Assembly (NCBI GenBank): GCA_910584375.1
Contig: CAJUAH010000045.1
Span: 1 to 21,483 of the forward strand
Direction of reading: 5' to 3'
Length of the DNA stretch: 21,483 nt
From: an uncultured Acetatifactor sp.
Lineage (GTDB): Bacteria > Bacillota > Clostridia > Lachnospirales > Lachnospiraceae
The notes beneath the pieces were generated by a model that made no database searches, was not told the origin of the DNA, and worked only from the letters and a program-made list of their open reading frames with translations. The translations under genes were made by a program, and so were the position numbers. This document shows positions 15,165 through 21,483 of this stretch, one piece after another (position 1 is the first letter of the stretch; each line of letters starts with the position of its first letter).

Positions 15165-16322
15165 ATGGGGGCAGTGTACGACGAGGATGAGGATTTGGAT
15201 TTTTCATTCCTGAGACAAAGCGTGCGGCAGCAGACGAGAGGAGCGGCGGCAAGGCGGCGGACGGCGGACGACAGGGGCAGGGACAGGATGGCCGATATGA
15301 TATCCGGGAATCGCCAGGAGCGGGCAACAACACCGTATGGACGGCAGGGCCAGGTTTCCGGGACATATGGCGGACAGGGCAGGCATTCCGGTACATATGG
15401 AAAACGAAATCCGGTATCCGGCGGACAGAGCCGGGCATCAGGAGTTCCAGGACAACGGAGTCAGGCATCCGGCAGAAAGCGGGCGCAGGCAGCACCGCAG
15501 GGCAGTAACCGACAGTATCCGTCGGCGCAGACAGAGGGCAGACGTCCCCTGACCATGCAGGAAAAGCAGAGACAGGCGGCGCTCCTGAAAAAGAAGAAAC
15601 AGCGCCTGCGCCGTCAGAGACAGTTCCTGGCAGTATTGCTGTGCATATTGATCGGCGGATCGGTGTTCGCTGTCTGGCAATTGGGGAAGATGGGGACGGA
15701 GACCGGAACGGAGACAGAGACAGGCGGCGAGACGGCGCCCGAGATGCTGGCGGAGGGAGGAGGCGGCAATGTGGTGGAGGGAATCGTACAGGGGATTCCT
15801 GAAAGCCAGTTCAACCGTCATCCGTCATGGACAGAGGATTTTTTAACAATTAGCGAGTACTCCCGTCCCGGAGAACCGTTGCCGGAGGTAAACAATATCT
15901 TTGTACACTATACAGCCAACGTCAACACCAGCGCCGCCAATAATCGCAATTATTTTGAGAATTTAAAGGACAATCATGACGTGCCGGGGGCCAGCGCCCA
16001 TTTCATCATCGGAATCGAGGGCGAGATATTGCAGATCATCCCGGTGGACGAGATGGCCTACGCCGTCCAGAGCCGCAATGAGGATTCTATTTCCATAGAG
16101 TGTTGTTATAAATACGACAATGGGCAGTTTACCCAGGAGACCTATGACAGCCTGATTAAGTTGCTGGCATGGCTGACGGAGACCTACGAATTAGAGCCGG
16201 ATGATATTCTGCGGCATTACGACTGTGGGGGGAAAAAATGTCCGCTGTACTATGTGGATCATGAGGACGCATGGAGGATATTAAAGCAGGACGTGGCGAA
16301 AGAGATGGCGTCTGCGCAATGA
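15165..16322 (+). CDS. membrane-anchored N-acetylmuramoyl-L-alanine amidase (Amidase_2) with long disordered cytoplasmic tail
   Basis: A 385-residue peptidoglycan hydrolase predicted to cut the bond between MurNAc and L-Ala. Residues 1-150 are low complexity and strongly basic (many Arg, Gln, Gly, Ser; repeated SGTYG and Q/R runs), with an acidic start (DEDEDLDF). A single membrane segment (154-171) follows, then a Thr/Glu/Gly-rich spacer, then the catalytic domain outside the cell. Active-site residues visible are H248 (FVHYTA), H279 (AHFIIG), E312 (SISIECC), H351 (LRHYDCGG) and C359 (KKCP), matching the zinc-amidase pattern with Cys as one ligand. There is no signal-peptidase site, so a type II topology is inferred. 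It stands apart from cell-wall genes; the tail could serve as a scaffold or regulator. Confidence 0.9.
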   Translation: MGAVYDEDEDLDFSFLRQSVRQQTRGAAARRRTADDRGRDRMADMISGNRQERATTPYGRQGQVSGTYGGQGRHSGTYGKRNPVSGGQSRASGVPGQRSQASGRKRAQAAPQGSNRQYPSAQTEGRRPLTMQEKQRQAALLKKKKQRLRRQRQFLAVLLCILIGGSVFAVWQLGKMGTETGTETETGGETAPEMLAEGGGGNVVEGIVQGIPESQFNRHPSWTEDFLTISEYSRPGEPLPEVNNIFVHYTANVNTSAANNRNYFENLKDNHDVPGASAHFIIGIEGEILQIIPVDEMAYAVQSRNEDSISIECCYKYDNGQFTQETYDSLIKLLAWLTETYELEPDDILRHYDCGGKKCPLYYVDHEDAWRILKQDVAKEMASAQ

Positions 16323-16382
16323 GACCCTGTGGGATGAAGTTTTCCGATGCACAGGCATAAATATTGCAGTACGCGGTTTTGC

Positions 16383-16411
16383 TTGACGGAAACGAGCAGA
16401 GATGTTATAGT
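16383..16411 (+). promoter_or_regulatory. promoter in the amidase-rpe gap
   Basis: TTGACG (16383-16388) and TATAGT (16406-16411) are exactly 17 bp apart. It lies only about 75 bp before a strong terminator, so its main product may be a short RNA. Confidence 0.75.
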
Positions 16412-16450
16412 AAAAGAGCAAGGATGAGGAGGTTGATGTTATAGTAAAAG
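16401..16450 (+). repeat. 16-bp direct repeat over the promoter
   Basis: GATGTTATAGTAAAAG occurs at 16401-16416 and again at 16435-16450, starts 34 bp apart. The first copy carries the -10 box; the second forms part of an RNA stem. Both include the tiny frame ATG TTA TAG, and the second is preceded by AGGAGG at 16426-16431. Confidence 0.9.
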
Positions 16451-16525
16451 GGTTAGATCATAGGAGACTCATAACGTCAACAACAAGGAAACCCCGGGAA
16501 TCGCATTCCCGGGGTTTTCCTGTGC
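16418..16525 (+). ncRNA. candidate short structured RNA or rpe leader
   Basis: From the predicted start near 16418 the transcript would hold an 11-bp stem, GTTGATGTTAT (16432-16442) with ATAACGTCAAC (16471-16481), with one G-U pair. The terminator at 16486-16521 comes right after it. No protein longer than two codons fits a ribosome binding site. The RNA family is not recognised. It may be a stand-alone small RNA or an attenuated leader of rpe. Confidence 0.45.
16486..16521 (+). terminator. strong terminator/attenuator before rpe
   Basis: A 16-bp arm, AGGAAACCCCGGGAAT (16486-16501), pairs with 16505-16521 across a 3-base loop with one bulged T. The T-run lies inside the 3' arm (GGGGTTTTCC), so it could work in either direction. 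Confidence 0.75.
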
Positions 16526-16586
16526 AGCCGCACTGACTGTTGCCTGCCTGTCTTCATCCAGACGCCCAGAAAACAGTTGCGGGCAC
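16522..16586 (+). other. imperfect long hairpin upstream of rpe
   Basis: Three short stems line up in order: GTGC/GCAC (16522-16525, 16583-16586), CCGCA/TGCGG (16528-16532, 16578-16582) and ACTGTT/AACAGT (16536-16541, 16572-16577). An inner GTCT/AGAC caps them. It follows the terminator directly and ends just before a GGAGGG at 16587-16592. With the promoter, repeat and terminator, this accounts for most of the 330-bp gap. Confidence 0.5.
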
Positions 16587-16652
16587 GGAGGGAATTTGGT
16601 AAAATATTTAAGTAACCGATACTTATCTATAAAAGATATTGAGGAAAAGCCA

Positions 16653-17300
16653 ATGAATATTTTATCTCCCTCCATTCTGGCTGCGGATTGCTGGCAGCTG
16701 GGACAACAGATCGAACAGGTACAGCGCGCGGGCGCCAGGTATCTGCATATAGATGTGATGGACGGCCTTTTTGTGCCCTCCCTCTCTTTTGGGATGCCGG
16801 TGATCACTTCCCTGCGGAAGAAGACTGACATCTTTTTTGATGTACATATTATGATACAGGAGCCGGAGCGTTATGCCGCCCGGTTTGTGGAATGCGGCGC
16901 GGATCTGGTGACCTTCCACCTGGAGGCCACGGAGTATGTGCAGGAGACCATAGACATGATCCGGCAGGCCGGGGCAAAAGTGGGTATCAGCATCAAACCC
17001 GGCACCCCGGCGGCGGCGGTTCTGCCCTGGCTGGAACAGGTGGACATGGTGTTGGTGATGACGGTGGAGCCCGGTTTTGGAGGGCAGAAATACATGGACA
17101 CATGTACGGAAAAGATTCGGCAGGTGCGGGCGGCCATCACTGAAAAAGGACTGTCGGTGGATGTGGAGATCGACGGAGGCGTCACGGCGGAAAACATCTC
17201 CGTTCCTCTGGAGGCCGGGGCCAATGTGATCGTGGCGGGCTCGGCGGTGTTCCGCGGGGATATTGAAGAGAATGTAAGGGCGCTGATGCGGCAGATGTGA
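16653..17300 (+). CDS. rpe: ribulose-phosphate 3-epimerase
   Basis: A 215-residue TIM-barrel enzyme that interconverts D-ribulose-5-P and D-xylulose-5-P. Signature stretches are SPSILAAD (5-12), HIDVMDGLFVP (32-42) with H32 and D34, DVHIM (63-67) with H65, VEPGFGGQ (138-145), and EIDGGV (172-177) with D174; these are the expected metal ligands, catalytic acids and phosphate loop. ATG 16653 is chosen because it starts the conserved MNILSPSILAAD and has GAGG about 8 bp upstream. A TTG start at 16596 behind GGAGGG would add 19 residues not typical of the family, but cannot be excluded. It links the AraD product to ribulose-5-P and complements the transketolase pair. Upstream structured RNA may control it. 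Confidence 0.95.
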   Translation: MNILSPSILAADCWQLGQQIEQVQRAGARYLHIDVMDGLFVPSLSFGMPVITSLRKKTDIFFDVHIMIQEPERYAARFVECGADLVTFHLEATEYVQETIDMIRQAGAKVGISIKPGTPAAAVLPWLEQVDMVLVMTVEPGFGGQKYMDTCTEKIRQVRAAITEKGLSVDVEIDGGVTAENISVPLEAGANVIVAGSAVFRGDIEENVRALMRQM

Positions 17301-17302
17301 TT

Positions 17303-17359
17303 CTACGCCTGATGGAATACCGTATGAAGGTAAGTTCCCAGCGTAGCTTTACAGGCGTA
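17303..17359 (+). other. overlapping alternative inverted repeats after rpe
   Basis: CTACGC (17303-17308) can pair with GCGTAG (17341-17346), while the overlapping TACGCCTG (17304-17311) can pair with CAGGCGTA (17352-17359). The two pairings exclude each other. The segment starts 3 bp after the rpe stop codon. The rest of the 231-bp gap has a lone TATAAT (17408-17413) without a good -35. Confidence 0.5.
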
Positions 17360-17531
17360 CATGAGTCAGAGCATGGGGCTGACAGGAAAATGCATGTGGC
17401 AATACAATATAATACATGGCGTTTTCTTCGGACTGTGCTATTCTGTAATTATAAACGGGATCATTATATATGCAAATATGTATCGGCGCTATAAAATAGG
17501 TGTTGGGCGTATTATGCGGGAAAGGGAAGAT

Positions 17532-20500
17532 ATGAATCGGAGAGAGCTCTTTAACACAGGATGGCGTTTTGCCAGAACCGCATTGGGGGTATCCTATGAA
17601 GAAAAGGAGATCTGGCTGCCAAATATGCAGCCCGTGGCATTGCCCCACGACTGGCTGATTTGGCAAACCGATAAGCTGTATGAGGACGGCATAGGCTGGT
17701 ATGCCAGGGACTGGAAGGTGGAAAAGAAAGCGGGCGAGCGGATACATCTGCGTTTTGACGGAGTGTACATGGATTCCGCCCTTTATGTCAACGATCGCCT
17801 GGTGGGAGAGTGGAAGTACGGCTACTCTACCTTTGAATATGATGTGACCGACGCCCTGCGGGAAGGAGACAACCTGCTGGTCATGCGGGTGGTACATCAG
17901 TCGCCCAACAGCCGCTGGTACAGCGGCGCGGGTATCTACCGGAACGTGTGGCTGGTGACGGTGCCCGAGGTACATATAGCCAGCGACGGTATCTATGTGT
18001 CCGTGAGAAAGACGGAGCAGGGATACGAGCTGCGCGTCGAGTCGGAGCTGTCAGACGGACAGGGGGGCGCGCCGGAGCTGCCGGAGGGAAAATATCAGCT
18101 GCGGTATACGCTGTCGGATGATATGCGCAAAAGTATGGAAAGCCTATCTGGAGCGGGAGGAGACTCTGAGGAAGATTGTGCTGCCATGGAAAACAGGCAT
18201 TGGAAAGAAAGCGCCGGGGATGCGGTATGGCAGCAGGTTCAGGATTGTTTTAGAGAAAATGCCCTTGTGGACGACAGAGTGGTGCTGACCCCCGACGGGC
18301 GCAGACTGGAGCATGGCGCTCGGTTTGACAGCAGCTGCATCGTGAACGATCCCCACCTGTGGGATGTGGAGGATCCCTATCTCTATACCCTGCGGGCGGA
18401 GCTGATGGAGGACGGACAGGTCATCCAGCGGGAAAGCCTGAAGGTGGGATTTTGCAGCAAGGAATTTACGCCCGAGGAAGGGCTTTTGTTAAACGGAAGA
18501 AAGCTGCGCTTAAACGGCGTATGTGAGCATCACGATCTGGGAGCGCTGGGAGCCGCTTTTTCCAGGGAGGCCATGCGCAGAAAATTTCTGAGACTGCGCA
18601 GTATGGGTGTAAACGCCCTGCGCACCTCCCACAATATGCCTGCGCCGGAGGTCATGGAACTGGCGGACGAGCTGGGTTTCCTGGTGGTGGCCGAGGCTTT
18701 TGACATGTGGGAGATGCCCAAGACCCAGTATGACTATGCCCGGTTTTTTGTGGACTGGGCGGGGACGGATGTGCGCAGCTGGGTGCGCCGGGACCGCAGC
18801 CATGTGAGCCTGTTGATGTGGAGTCTGGGAAACGAGATTTATGACACCCATGCCAGCGAGCATGGACAGGAGATCACCCGCAGACTGATGGGCTATGTGC
18901 GGGAGCATGATCCCAGGGAGAACGCCCCCTGCACCATCGGCAGCAACTTCATGCCCTGGGAAGGGGCGCAGAAGTGCGCGGATATCGTGGGGATGGCGGG
19001 ATACAACTACGCTGAGAATTATTATGAGGCCCATCGCCGGGAGCATCCTCAGTGGGTGATCTACGGAAGTGAGACAGCCTCCGTGGTAAAGAGCCGCGGA
19101 ATCTATCATTTCCCGTTGGCACATTCCATACTGACGGATGAGGACGAGCAGTGTTCCTCCCTGGGCAACAGCGCCACCAGCTGGGGCGCAAAGTGCGAGG
19201 AATACTGCATCACCATGGATCGGGATACCCCGTTCTCCTGCGGACAGTTTTTGTGGACCGGTTTTGACTATATCGGGGAGCCTACGCCCTACCAGACCAA
19301 GAACAGCTATTTCGGGCAGATCGACACGGCGGGCATTCCCAAGGATGCCTATTATATCTATAAGGGGGAGTGGACGGATGGGGAAAAAGAGCCCTTTGTC
19401 CATATCTTCCCCTACTGGGATTTTAACGAAGGACAGAGCATAGATGTGCGGATCGCCAGCAACCAGCCCAAGGTGGAGCTGTTTGTGGACGGCATATCCC
19501 AGGGGACCAGGGAAATACGGCATGAGGCCGGTTCAGGTATGGATTTGCTGGGACATTGGATATTGCCCTATGAGCCGGGTACGGTCTGCGCGGTGGCCTA
19601 CGACCGGGAGGGCCGGGAGACGGCCCGGGAGTGCCGCGGCACCAGCGGCGATTCGGCGGCGCTGGTACTGAGAGCGGAGAAAATGCAGGGCGACCGCATA
19701 TTGACCTGGGAAGGCAGTTCCGCCGGAGGCGTGCAGGCTGTTCCCACGGATCGCATGACTTTGACGGCCAACGGGGAGGATCTGCTGTTTGTGGAGATAT
19801 CCACAGTGGATAAAGAAGGCCGTCCCGTGGAAAATGCCGCCGACTATGTGGAAGTGGAAGTGACCGGGCCGGGACGCCTGGTGGGCCTGGACAACGGGGA
19901 CAGCACGGACTATGATCCCTATAAAGGCACGATACGAAAGCTTTTCAGCGGAAAGCTGCTGGCGATCATTGCGACACAGGAGCAGCCGGGAGAGATCCGG
20001 GTGACAGTGCGGGACGCCAGGGAGAGCGTTCATCTGGGAGAATTACCCGCCTACACGGAGGAGGACAAGAGCGGTTATGCGCGGCGGATCCGACAGGCCG
20101 GGGCGAAGGATATCCTGAAGGAGGCCGGTCTGTCCATAACCGTGACGCCCGGCGAGATGCGGGAAGGGCTGGCTTTGATGCCCCAAAACCGTTTCATGCC
20201 CCTGGCGCAGGTGCCTGTCGGTTTTGTACCTGTGCGTAAGCTGGAACTTGTACGGTTCCAGAGTGATCGGCAGTCGGACAACGTAGAGCTATCGGCATCG
20301 GCCTCCGTGGAATCGCCGGAATATGCACAGCACGGCTGGACATACCTGGGGCCGCAGAACAGACAGGTCACTTTACAGGCCATTTGTCATCCCGCCAACG
20401 CTACAGATCAGGAGTTGATCTGGAAAGCGGTCAACGCCTCCGGGATCGAGACCAACGTAGCCTCTGTGGAGGCCCAGGGCGACAGGGCGGTGGTCACGGC

Positions 20501-21371
20501 GTTGGGCGACGGGAAGTTCAACGTGCGCTGCATGGTGAAAAACGGTACGGACAAAGTGAAACTGATCTCCCAGATGGAGTTTGTCATAAAAGATATGGGC
20601 CCGGCAACCATGGATCCCTACTCCTTTGTGGTGGGCGGCCTGTTTAACTGTCAGCAGGGTACGGTACTCAGCGGAATCGCCAATGCGGCCTCCACCGCCC
20701 GGGAGGGATTGACGGCGGTGGGTTACTCGGGCCTGGACTTTGGCGATTACGGCTCGGATGAGGTCACAGTGTCCATTTTTGCCAACAGCAACGATCCCCA
20801 GTTCATTCAGTTCTGGGAGGGCCTGCCGGGCGAGGAGGGCAGCGAACTGTTGTATGACGGCGTGTACCACAAGCAGAGCCAGTGGCAGGTATTCCAGCCG
20901 GAGACTTACAAGTTGAAAAAGCGGCTGCGGGGACAGACTACGCTCTGCATCTGCACAAAGTCCTCCATGGAGTTGGGCGGCTTTACCTTCACCAGGATAA
21001 ACAAGGCGTTCCAGCAGTTGCATGTGGTGGAAAACAGGCAGATATACGGCGACAGTTTCACGGTGACGCAGGATGCCATAGAGGGCATCGGCAACAATGT
21101 GTCGCTGGAATACGCGGATATGGACTTTGGCGAGCAGGGCGTCAGCCGGATCACGATCTGCGGCCGCACACCCCTTGCCAACAATACCATCCATGTGCGT
21201 TTCGTGGGGCAGGAAAGCGTGAACCAGATCGTGGAATTCCCCCATGAGGAGGAGTATACGGCCCACAGCTTTGCGCTGCAGCCGGTAAAGGGTGTGCAGA
21301 AAGTGGTGTTTGTGTTCCTGCCGGGATGTGATTTTGACTTTAAATGGTTTAAGTTTGAAACGGCGGATTAA
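17532..21371 (+). CDS. glycoside hydrolase family 2 (beta-galactosidase-like) with C-terminal carbohydrate-binding-like modules
   Basis: A 1279-residue GH2 enzyme, long for the family. Domain order: jelly-roll sugar-binding domain (1-150, with NSRWYSGAGIYRNVWL), an immunoglobulin-like domain (150-310) with an unusual ~65-residue insert (about 196-262), and the TIM barrel (310-610). The acid/base is E435 in SLGNE and the nucleophile E514 in YGSE. Next come a DUF4982-like domain (about 620-700), Ig-like domains (750-830 and 940-1020), and two CBM6-like beta-sandwich regions (1025-1155 and 1165-1279). The likely activity is release of beta-galactose, but specificity cannot be read from sequence. 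No signal peptide from this start, so it should act in the cytoplasm on imported oligosaccharides. ATG 17532 follows AAAGGGAAG. The frame is open upstream to 17361 and includes a hydrophobic stretch, so an anchored form is possible. Confidence 0.88.
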   Translation: MNRRELFNTGWRFARTALGVSYEEKEIWLPNMQPVALPHDWLIWQTDKLYEDGIGWYARDWKVEKKAGERIHLRFDGVYMDSALYVNDRLVGEWKYGYSTFEYDVTDALREGDNLLVMRVVHQSPNSRWYSGAGIYRNVWLVTVPEVHIASDGIYVSVRKTEQGYELRVESELSDGQGGAPELPEGKYQLRYTLSDDMRKSMESLSGAGGDSEEDCAAMENRHWKESAGDAVWQQVQDCFRENALVDDRVVLTPDGRRLEHGARFDSSCIVNDPHLWDVEDPYLYTLRAELMEDGQVIQRESLKVGFCSKEFTPEEGLLLNGRKLRLNGVCEHHDLGALGAAFSREAMRRKFLRLRSMGVNALRTSHNMPAPEVMELADELGFLVVAEAFDMWEMPKTQYDYARFFVDWAGTDVRSWVRRDRSHVSLLMWSLGNEIYDTHASEHGQEITRRLMGYVREHDPRENAPCTIGSNFMPWEGAQKCADIVGMAGYNYAENYYEAHRREHPQWVIYGSETASVVKSRGIYHFPLAHSILTDEDEQCSSLGNSATSWGAKCEEYCITMDRDTPFSCGQFLWTGFDYIGEPTPYQTKNSYFGQIDTAGIPKDAYYIYKGEWTDGEKEPFVHIFPYWDFNEGQSIDVRIASNQPKVELFVDGISQGTREIRHEAGSGMDLLGHWILPYEPGTVCAVAYDREGRETARECRGTSGDSAALVLRAEKMQGDRILTWEGSSAGGVQAVPTDRMTLTANGEDLLFVEISTVDKEGRPVENAADYVEVEVTGPGRLVGLDNGDSTDYDPYKGTIRKLFSGKLLAIIATQEQPGEIRVTVRDARESVHLGELPAYTEEDKSGYARRIRQAGAKDILKEAGLSITVTPGEMREGLALMPQNRFMPLAQVPVGFVPVRKLELVRFQSDRQSDNVELSASASVESPEYAQHGWTYLGPQNRQVTLQAICHPANATDQELIWKAVNASGIETNVASVEAQGDRAVVTALGDGKFNVRCMVKNGTDKVKLISQMEFVIKDMGPATMDPYSFVVGGLFNCQQGTVLSGIANAASTAREGLTAVGYSGLDFGDYGSDEVTVSIFANSNDPQFIQFWEGLPGEEGSELLYDGVYHKQSQWQVFQPETYKLKKRLRGQTTLCICTKSSMELGGFTFTRINKAFQQLHVVENRQIYGDSFTVTQDAIEGIGNNVSLEYADMDFGEQGVSRITICGRTPLANNTIHVRFVGQESVNQIVEFPHEEEYTAHSFALQPVKGVQKVVFVFLPGCDFDFKWFKFETAD

Positions 21372-21483
21372 TGGTTGAACGCCGGAAGTACAGAATCAAA
21401 CGCATGATGTGATTGGCAGACATAGGATCCCAAAAGTCGGATTATAAGTACTCAAAACTATAAAAATCCATACGCAGGTATCA
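21372..21483. other. tail of window without recognised feature
   Basis: After the GH2 stop I see no hairpin with a T-run, no promoter pair and no gene start in the remaining 112 bp. Confidence 0.5.

Noticed and set aside
18510..19523. 337-codon minus-strand frame opposite the GH2 barrel
   Set aside because: It is a shadow of GC-rich codons; the plus strand carries intact catalytic motifs there.
20373..21266. 297-codon minus-strand frame opposite the GH2 C-terminus
   Set aside because: The composition is that of an antisense shadow and it has no start signals.
1..21483. CRISPR array, tRNA, rRNA or insertion sequence
   Set aside because: I saw no regularly spaced repeats, no cloverleaf with a TTCGA-type arm, no rRNA-like stretch, and no transposase-like protein or flanking terminal repeats.

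Overview
The window looks like chromosome of a Gram-positive gut Clostridia bacterium, most likely Lachnospiraceae. This is inferred from family content (split transketolase, cytoplasmic GH2 enzyme, lipobox solute-binding lipoprotein, FGGY kinase next to AraD), strong AGGAGG-type ribosome binding sites, TTGACA/TATAAT-like promoters, and mixed ATG/GTG/TTG starts. No species call is possible from the sequence alone.

Region 1 (1-3860) is visibly more AT-rich than the rest and reads as an acquired defence or mobile-element patch. It holds the 3' end of an AlbA_2/RecG-like ATPase regulator with a 12-bp tandem repeat, a small hypothetical gene that appears frameshifted, a 57-residue ribbon-helix-helix protein, and a large single-chain restriction-modification protein (nuclease, N6-adenine methylase and target recognition in one chain). 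Region 2 (3868-7418) has an AEC-family transporter (minus), a membrane-anchored Mrr-type nuclease (plus) and a lipid- or membrane-anchored DUF885 metallopeptidase-like protein (minus). These genes are packed tail to tail with gaps of only 4-7 bp.

Region 3 (7419-10153) is a pentose operon. A strong promoter overlapped by a long palindrome drives an FGGY kinase (probably L-ribulokinase) and araD, and the unit closes with a textbook terminator. Region 4 (10246-13056) is a two-gene unit from its own promoter: a small exported six-cysteine protein, and a 741-residue lipoprotein whose C-terminal half is an ABC solute-binding protein but which has no permease genes beside it. Region 5 (13218-15061) is a split transketolase pair with overlapping stop and start codons, followed by a terminator.

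Region 6 (15165-21371) has a bitopic membrane N-acetylmuramoyl-L-alanine amidase with a long Arg/Gly/Gln-rich cytoplasmic tail, a structured non-coding stretch, ribulose-phosphate 3-epimerase (rpe), and a 1279-residue GH2 beta-galactosidase-like enzyme with C-terminal carbohydrate-binding-like modules. The metabolic logic is L-ribulose to L-ribulose-5-P (kinase), to D-xylulose-5-P (AraD), then into the pentose phosphate pathway through Rpe and transketolase; the GH2 enzyme could feed sugars released from plant oligosaccharides. Isomerase araA and sugar importers are not in the window.

The most interesting unexplained signals are the promoter/hairpin/terminator unit before rpe (a possible ~105-nt RNA or leader), the cysteine-rich exported protein paired with an orphan solute-binding lipoprotein, the multi-hairpin gap between the kinase and araD, and the switch-like inverted repeats after rpe.
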